This document shows positions 5,961 through 10,910 of a DNA stretch of 10,910 bases, one piece after another (the first letter of the stretch is position 1; the number at the start of each line of letters is the position of its first letter). The stretch lies in assembly GCA_016213345.1 (NCBI GenBank), contig JACRAO010000094.1:1-10910 (forward strand), given 5' to 3'. Below the pieces are notes generated by a model. That model was not told the origin of the DNA, searched no databases, and saw only the letters and a list, made by a program, of their open reading frames with translations. The stretch comes from Bdellovibrio sp. (lineage in GTDB: Bacteria; Bdellovibrionota; UBA1018). Both the position numbers and the translations under genes were made by a program.

Positions 5961-7175
5961 ATGTTTTTTCACATGTTTGGCATCAAATTTGCTTACTTTA
6001 ATTGTTGTCGGGGGAACCACTTTTTGAATAGCCTAAAAACATTACTAAAAAAATTGGCTAACAAGTTTTCTACATTAACAAAATCTACATATTTGCGTAA
6101 AATTTCTGACAGTTTTAAAAGTATGTCATCTTATATTGGACAAAAAATTGACACCAAGGTTCTACACCCGCTTGTTCAAAAATCTAAAACTTGGCAGATA
6201 AGAGAAAAATTAATCAAAATTTTACCAAAAAATATGGCAGCCACTCTGCCTCACCACCTAGATCTCATGAGCTTTCTAGAATGGATAAGTATGTCCTTTC
6301 AAAGACGCGGGTGGCGATTTTATATCAAATTACTTACCATATTTTTGTGTACTTTTTTCATCGCTGATCTAACAGCACTTTTAGTAGAAAAGTATATCCC
6401 AGAACCTCCCCCGGCGCGTCCAGTCAGATTTAGAGAAGAAACTAAAAAAACTAGAACCCTAGAAAGTTATCAGACTATTTTTTCTCGTAACTTATTTAAT
6501 AGCCAGGGCCTGATTCCAGGTGATAACACAAGTGGGCCTTCAGATGCATCAGGTCCACCCGTAAGAACAATTCTGCCATTAAATTTAATTGGCACATTAA
6601 TTTTAAAAGACGAACTAAGGTCTATTGCCACCATCGAAGATAAATCACAAAATATGGTTTTTCCAGTTAGAGTAGAAGATGAAATTCCGGCAAAAATAAA
6701 AGTGCTTAAAATCGAATCCAGACGTGTAACATTTGTAAATATTTTATCAGGACGCAAAGAGTTTGTAGAACTCCCCGATGATCCAGCATTGATGAATCCA
6801 AGAATTACCCTGGGAGGATCAAAGTCGACTGGACCCGGGATTGAGAAAGTGTCACCAAATCAATTTAACATTACACGTGCCGAGGTGGATAAAGCACTTG
6901 GAAATTTGAATGAAATTCTAACTCAGGCCAGATGTGTCCCAAATTTTGAGGGTGGAGTACCGGCTGGATATAAATGCTTCCAGATTGTGTCTGGAAGCAT
7001 TTATGACAAACTTGGACTTCAAAATGATGATGTGATTATGAAAATTAATGGACAAGATATTACGGATCCAGCACAAGCATTTCAACATTTAGCGTCGTTG
7101 AAAGAAGCAAATCATTTTGAAATGCAAGTGAAACGTGGTGGAAAGCCTTTAAATTATACATATGAAATAAGATGA
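5961..7175 (+). CDS. gspC: Type II secretion system protein C (inner-membrane linker, PDZ type)
   Basis: GspC is a bitopic inner-membrane protein that links the inner-membrane platform to the secretin GspD and helps select substrates. From the longest start, residues 120-141 form the single membrane segment (YIKLLTIFLCTFFIADLTAL), followed by a proline-rich stretch. The periplasmic HR domain is at about 170-272 (YQTIFSRNLFN, LPLNLIGTLIL, then FPVRVEDEI). A C-terminal PDZ-like domain is at about 303-402 (KCFQIVSGSIYDKLGLQNDD, INGQDITD). This order is diagnostic. The unusual part is the cytoplasmic N-terminus of about 100-120 mostly basic residues, where GspC normally has 10-30. The start is open: ATG 5961 has only AAGG immediately before it. 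TTG 6024, 7-9 bases after GGGGGAA (6010-6016), would remove an odd Cys/Phe-rich leader and give 383 residues. It is followed 11 bases later by gspD. Confidence 0.87.
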   Translation: MFFHMFGIKFAYFNCCRGNHFLNSLKTLLKKLANKFSTLTKSTYLRKISDSFKSMSSYIGQKIDTKVLHPLVQKSKTWQIREKLIKILPKNMAATLPHHLDLMSFLEWISMSFQRRGWRFYIKLLTIFLCTFFIADLTALLVEKYIPEPPPARPVRFREETKKTRTLESYQTIFSRNLFNSQGLIPGDNTSGPSDASGPPVRTILPLNLIGTLILKDELRSIATIEDKSQNMVFPVRVEDEIPAKIKVLKIESRRVTFVNILSGRKEFVELPDDPALMNPRITLGGSKSTGPGIEKVSPNQFNITRAEVDKALGNLNEILTQARCVPNFEGGVPAGYKCFQIVSGSIYDKLGLQNDDVIMKINGQDITDPAQAFQHLASLKEANHFEMQVKRGGKPLNYTYEIR

Positions 7176-7186
7176 GGAATTCGTAT

Positions 7187-9874
7187 ATGAGAATATTAAT
7201 TGTATGCAGTTTTCTGTTTATATGCCTACAAAGCTTTGCAGAAGATAAGAAAGGATTTGAATCTGGTGTAAAAACATTTTCAAACCCTAACTATAATGCA
7301 TTTGCTGGAAACCAATCTGCTAAACCGCCAACTTTTTTTGATGATGAAGACGAAGCAGATTTTGATGACGAAGATTTTGCATCTCAACCGCAATCTCCAA
7401 GAGGTGTGACACCGCGTCCAAGTACTCCTAGCCCATATTCTGGATCCTCACCAAGCACAGGAAGTACTCAAAATTTATCAAAGTCTTCTAGTGGAATTTC
7501 GATGGGTGGCACCAATCAGCCTGGTGGCGTGGTCTCTGGAAAAGAAATTGAACCAATAAAAATAGATGATGAAACCGGACTTGGCCCAGGAGGAAAAGAG
7601 GTAGTTACTGATTTTAATTTTCCAGATGCTGATATTTTAGATATTGCTAAAACACTTGGAAAACTTACAGGTAAAAATTTTATCCTAGATAAAGACGTAA
7701 AAGGACGAATTTCAATTATTTCAAATTCTTCAATTACTGTTGGTGATGCTTGGAGAGCTTTTTTAACAGCTTTAGATATTAATAACTTTGCATTATTGCC
7801 ATCCGGAAAATATATCCGAATTGCTCGGCAAAGAGATGCTAAGGATAAACAATTGAAAACTTATACAGGTGATTATTCGCCAGATACTGACGCCCTAATT
7901 ACACGCGTAATACCACTAAAATATTTAAGCTCTGATGAAGTTGCACGAAATTTTAGAAGTTTCATGCCACCAAATGCCCGTATAGTTCCATATGAACAAA
8001 CCAATACTCTTATTGTCACAGATACAGGCTCCAATATTGCAAAACTCACTAAACTTCTTGATGTATTAGATGTCGAAGGTTATGACGCCGGTATCGAAGT
8101 AATACCCGTAAAATATGCCTCGGCTTCTGAACTTTCAAAATTAATCGATACTCTGATCCCAGGAACTGCTCCAATTGGCGGTCAAGGAGGCGCACCCAGA
8201 TTCGGAGGACCAGGTGGTAGATTTACGGCACGCCGAACCAAAGAAGGTGGCATTATCAATACCATTATTGCTGATGAGCGAACAAATACTTTGATTGTGC
8301 ATGCAAACACTAAAGGCGCTGATCAAGTGCGCACTCTTGTATCAAAGCTTGATCAAAAATTGCCAGCTACTACTGGTGGAGGGAGAGTACAAGTAGTCTA
8401 CTTACAATTTGCAGAAGCAGAAAAAATTGCCAATACAATAAATAGCCTTTCACAAGGACCTGGGAGATCTGGTCCCATAGGTCTTGGTGGCGGAGGGACT
8501 GGAATAAACCCTGTACAATCAAATTTATTTGAAGGAAGTATCAAGGTTGCTCCAGATGCGGCAACGAACTCTTTAGTAATTACAGCTTCTCCACAGGATT
8601 TTATTACAATTCAAAGAGTGATCAATAAACTCGATATTCCACGCGATCAGGTTTATGCAGAAGTTGTAATTATGGAAGTTAACTTAAACCGAGATTTTCA
8701 ATATGGGATGAATATTGCTAGTCCGGGTGCTGCTATACCTATTTCGTTTACTACAAGCAATGACTTAGCAGAGATTATTTCGAACCCACTTGGCATGAAA
8801 GGAGCAGTAATTAAATATGGCACGTCAGCTACGACTTCAATTCCTATTGGAAACACTAATTTTAACGTTCCAAATGTATTGGCACTTATAAAAGCTATCC
8901 AAACAAAATCCAATGGCAATATATTAGCAACTCCCCAGATCATAGCATTAGATAATTCAGAAGCTACTTTTGAGACGGCAGAAAAAATCCCAGTGCTCAC
9001 AACTACAGCAGTTAGTGGAGCTGTTGCTCAGTCTACCTCTAAAGAAAGTGTTTCGCTTTCTATTACCTTGAAACCACAAATCAATAAACTTGCAAATATT
9101 GTAAAGCTAGATATTACAGCAAAGCTAGCCGATATCAGCGCGAGAGAATTACCCGCTCAAGTGCAAAACCTGGCATTAGCGACATTGGAGAGAAATATTA
9201 AAACATCTGTTGTTGTTTCCGATAAAGATACTATTGTTTTAGGTGGTTTGATTAGGGATAATACAAGTGATATTGTTTCAAAGATCCCAATTTTAGGGGA
9301 TATTCCGCTTTTAGGTTGGTTATTTCGCTCAAAGAAAACACAATCTGTAAAAACTAATATGCTTATTTTTATTACTCCAAATATTATTCGACAAGCAGAT
9401 CATATTCGTGCAGTTTTAGATAAGAAATTAAAAGAACGCGATGAATTTTTGGAAGCTAATACCGGTGGTTCGGATCCACAAAGTAAATACCGTGACAATA
9501 TAATCAAAACACTTCCAGATGTTGAAGAGCTCAAATCAAAAGTAAGAAAAACAATTCCAATTGATGAGGATGTGATCGAAACACAACCAGAACAAAAACC
9601 TCAATCAGCTCTGCCGAAATCAACATTACCTCAACAATCTGTATCACAAATACAACCACCAATGTCACAAGTCCAGCCACTCGTGCCACAACCAGTACAG
9701 CCCATTGACTCTGGTGCACACTTACAGGAGAGCTTGCCTATTGGCTCTGGTGACCAGCCTCAAACAGGAACACAGCCAGTTCCAGTAGCACAACCCGGAC
9801 CAATAGCACAAACAGCTCCAGTAGCACAACCAGCGCCAGCACCACAACCTACCGCAGGAGTACGCTCACAATGA
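7187..9874 (+). CDS. gspD: Type II secretion system secretin (outer-membrane pore)
   Basis: The secretin forms the multimeric outer-membrane channel through which folded proteins leave the periplasm. The 895-residue product starts at ATG 7187, chosen because GAGGAA (7174-7179) lies 7 bases upstream and because it begins a clean signal peptide ending in SFA before EDKKG. ATG 7172, overlapping the gspC stop, has no ribosome site. Domains (mature start): an acidic and Ser/Pro/Gly-rich linker 40-135, N0 about 139-214 (DFNFPDADILDIAKTLGKLT), N1 about 239-298 (IPLKYLSSDEVARNFR), N2 about 302-391, N3 about 400-484, and the secretin barrel about 485-735. The barrel carries VSLSITLKPQI and the hallmark VLGGLIRDN, SKIPILGDIPLLGWLF. 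A Pro/Gln-rich tail of roughly 135 residues follows. At 895 residues it is longer than typical GspD (about 650-750), the excess being in the linker and tail. It overlaps gspE by 4 bases. Confidence 0.95.
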   Translation: MRILIVCSFLFICLQSFAEDKKGFESGVKTFSNPNYNAFAGNQSAKPPTFFDDEDEADFDDEDFASQPQSPRGVTPRPSTPSPYSGSSPSTGSTQNLSKSSSGISMGGTNQPGGVVSGKEIEPIKIDDETGLGPGGKEVVTDFNFPDADILDIAKTLGKLTGKNFILDKDVKGRISIISNSSITVGDAWRAFLTALDINNFALLPSGKYIRIARQRDAKDKQLKTYTGDYSPDTDALITRVIPLKYLSSDEVARNFRSFMPPNARIVPYEQTNTLIVTDTGSNIAKLTKLLDVLDVEGYDAGIEVIPVKYASASELSKLIDTLIPGTAPIGGQGGAPRFGGPGGRFTARRTKEGGIINTIIADERTNTLIVHANTKGADQVRTLVSKLDQKLPATTGGGRVQVVYLQFAEAEKIANTINSLSQGPGRSGPIGLGGGGTGINPVQSNLFEGSIKVAPDAATNSLVITASPQDFITIQRVINKLDIPRDQVYAEVVIMEVNLNRDFQYGMNIASPGAAIPISFTTSNDLAEIISNPLGMKGAVIKYGTSATTSIPIGNTNFNVPNVLALIKAIQTKSNGNILATPQIIALDNSEATFETAEKIPVLTTTAVSGAVAQSTSKESVSLSITLKPQINKLANIVKLDITAKLADISARELPAQVQNLALATLERNIKTSVVVSDKDTIVLGGLIRDNTSDIVSKIPILGDIPLLGWLFRSKKTQSVKTNMLIFITPNIIRQADHIRAVLDKKLKERDEFLEANTGGSDPQSKYRDNIIKTLPDVEELKSKVRKTIPIDEDVIETQPEQKPQSALPKSTLPQQSVSQIQPPMSQVQPLVPQPVQPIDSGAHLQESLPIGSGDQPQTGTQPVPVAQPGPIAQTAPVAQPAPAPQPTAGVRSQ
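9782..9853 (+). repeat. Four imperfect 18-base tandem repeats in the gspD tail
   Basis: Four adjacent units of 18 bases, beginning CCAGTAGCACAACC, CCAATAGCACAAAC, CCAGTAGCACAACC and CCAGCACCACAACC, encode PVAQPG, PIAQTA, PVAQPA and PAPQPT. They are in frame and sit just before the end of the secretin. Such units can expand or shrink by slippage. Confidence 0.8.
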
Positions 9875-10910
9875 CCGAAGCGCCATCACCAACTCCACAA
9901 AAGGGGCCTATTAAAATTGGACAACTCCTGATCAAGCATACTTCTTTGACTCCGGAACAACTAGAAGAGGCTCTGGAAATACAAAAAAAAGAAGGAGGAA
10001 TGCTAGGTGAAGTTTTAATTCGTAAAAATTTTATTCTTCCACATGAACTGATGAAAGCTCTATGTTTGCAATTAGGTTTAGTTTTTATTGAAGATTTAAA
10101 GCCAAATGAAATAGATCCGGCACTAATAAAAAATATTCCAATTAATTATGCAAAAACAAGAGAGATGATACCTTTAAAAATCGAAGACACTCCTAAAGGC
10201 GATGTTTTATCTATTGCAGTGAGTGATCCATTCAGTAATACCATTGTGGATGATATGCATGTACTTACTGGTAAGCCTATTAAGTCAGTAGTGAGCACCA
10301 GTATGCGCATCCAAGACGCTATTAACCGCGTGTATGAGAGATCAAGTGGAAATCTGGTCGAAAAAATAGAAGGCCAATTCGAAGACGAAACCTATGATCT
10401 CGAAGGTCCTATTGATATTTTAGAAGCCACTGAAGATGACGCTCCTGTCATTAAGTTTGTCAACTCGCTTATCTTTAGAGCAGTGAAAGAAAAAGCTTCA
10501 GATATTCATATTGAACCATTTGAAAAAGAATTTGTTGTCCGCTTTCGTGTAGATGGTGTGCTATATGATATTATTAGACAGCCTAAAAAAGCACATGCCG
10601 CTATTACTTCTCGTATCAAAGTTATGGGAGTTTTAGATATTGCTGAAAAGAGACTTCCTCAAGATGGAAGAATTAAAATTAAAATAGCCGGAAAAGACGT
10701 AGACATGAGACTTTCTACCGTACCAACCCACTTTGGTGAGCGTGTCGTTCTGCGTATTTTAGAGCAAAGCGGTTCACCATTAGACTTAGAACAACTTGGA
10801 TTTTCCGAAAAAAACGTTAAGATGATTCATAAACTCATTTTTAGAAAATATGGCATTTTTTTGGTAACAGGACCAACTGGAAGCGGAAAATCAACAACAC
10901 TTTCGTCTTG
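9871..10910 (+). CDS. gspE: Type II secretion ATPase GspE, N-terminal part (partial)
   Basis: GspE is the cytoplasmic AAA-type ATPase that powers assembly of the pseudopilus. ATG 9871 overlaps the gspD stop codon (ATGA), with AGGAG (9856-9860) 10 bases upstream, so translation is probably coupled. The 346 residues in the window begin with an MshEN-type N-terminal domain made of two 24-residue motifs: residues 15-38 (KIGQLLI to EEALEIQ) and 44-67 (MLGEVLI to KALCLQ). The N2 domain follows, with ASDIHIEPFEKEFVVRFRVD and DIAEKRLPQDGRI. Next come PTHFGERVVLRIL and the Walker A motif GPTGSGKSTT (K340, codon 10888-10890). The window ends five residues later, so the Asp box, Walker B and His box are not seen. 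PilB is the closest alternative, but the gspC-gspD context favours GspE. Confidence 0.93.
   Translation, partial: MTEAPSPTPQKGPIKIGQLLIKHTSLTPEQLEEALEIQKKEGGMLGEVLIRKNFILPHELMKALCLQLGLVFIEDLKPNEIDPALIKNIPINYAKTREMIPLKIEDTPKGDVLSIAVSDPFSNTIVDDMHVLTGKPIKSVVSTSMRIQDAINRVYERSSGNLVEKIEGQFEDETYDLEGPIDILEATEDDAPVIKFVNSLIFRAVKEKASDIHIEPFEKEFVVRFRVDGVLYDIIRQPKKAHAAITSRIKVMGVLDIAEKRLPQDGRIKIKIAGKDVDMRLSTVPTHFGERVVLRILEQSGSPLDLEQLGFSEKNVKMIHKLIFRKYGIFLVTGPTGSGKSTTLSS

Noticed and set aside
8698..9000. Open frame on the minus strand inside gspD
   Set aside because: It is a shadow of the conserved secretin domain; its protein has no recognisable features.

Overview
The window is AT-rich bacterial chromosome with standard code and mostly AT-ending codons. 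It looks like a Bdellovibrio-like or deltaproteobacterial-type lineage. This rests on the order pheT – IHF alpha – MerR regulator, a gspC-gspD-gspE run with a PDZ-type GspC, a very-long-chain-type acyl-CoA dehydrogenase, and several secreted proteins of unknown function. The lineage is inferred from gene order and protein style and was not tested by a search.

Layout. (1) Positions 1-942, + strand: the 3' end of pheT, then an IHF-alpha gene 15 bases later, then a short MerR-family regulator whose start lies inside the end of the IHF gene. This is a compact housekeeping/regulatory operon. (2) 943-1681, + strand: a single gene for a small exported two-cysteine protein. It has a leader hairpin and a strong ribosome binding site in front, and a perfect 18-bp rho-independent terminator behind. 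(3) 1682-4068, + strand: a 749-residue exported protein of no named function. Its conserved core has the layout of a protein-kinase-like fold: a lysine after a glycine-containing segment, an H-D-x4-N motif and a later D-x-G. This is the most interesting item in the window. (4) 4065-5801, - strand: a long acyl-CoA dehydrogenase that meets the kinase-like gene tail to tail, with overlapping stop codons. (5) 5802-5960: a divergent intergenic region with a perfect palindrome lying over candidate -35 boxes for both directions. (6) 5961-10910, + strand: type II secretion genes gspC, gspD and gspE (gspE cut by the window edge just after its Walker A motif), tightly packed and surely one operon.

How the parts fit. 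The type II secretion genes build an outer-membrane secretin (GspD), its inner-membrane partner (GspC) and the cytoplasmic ATPase (GspE). The two exported proteins upstream have Sec-type signal peptides, so they could in principle use this machine, but only their proximity suggests it. The acyl-CoA dehydrogenase is a stand-alone lipid-catabolism gene sharing its promoter region with the secretion operon.
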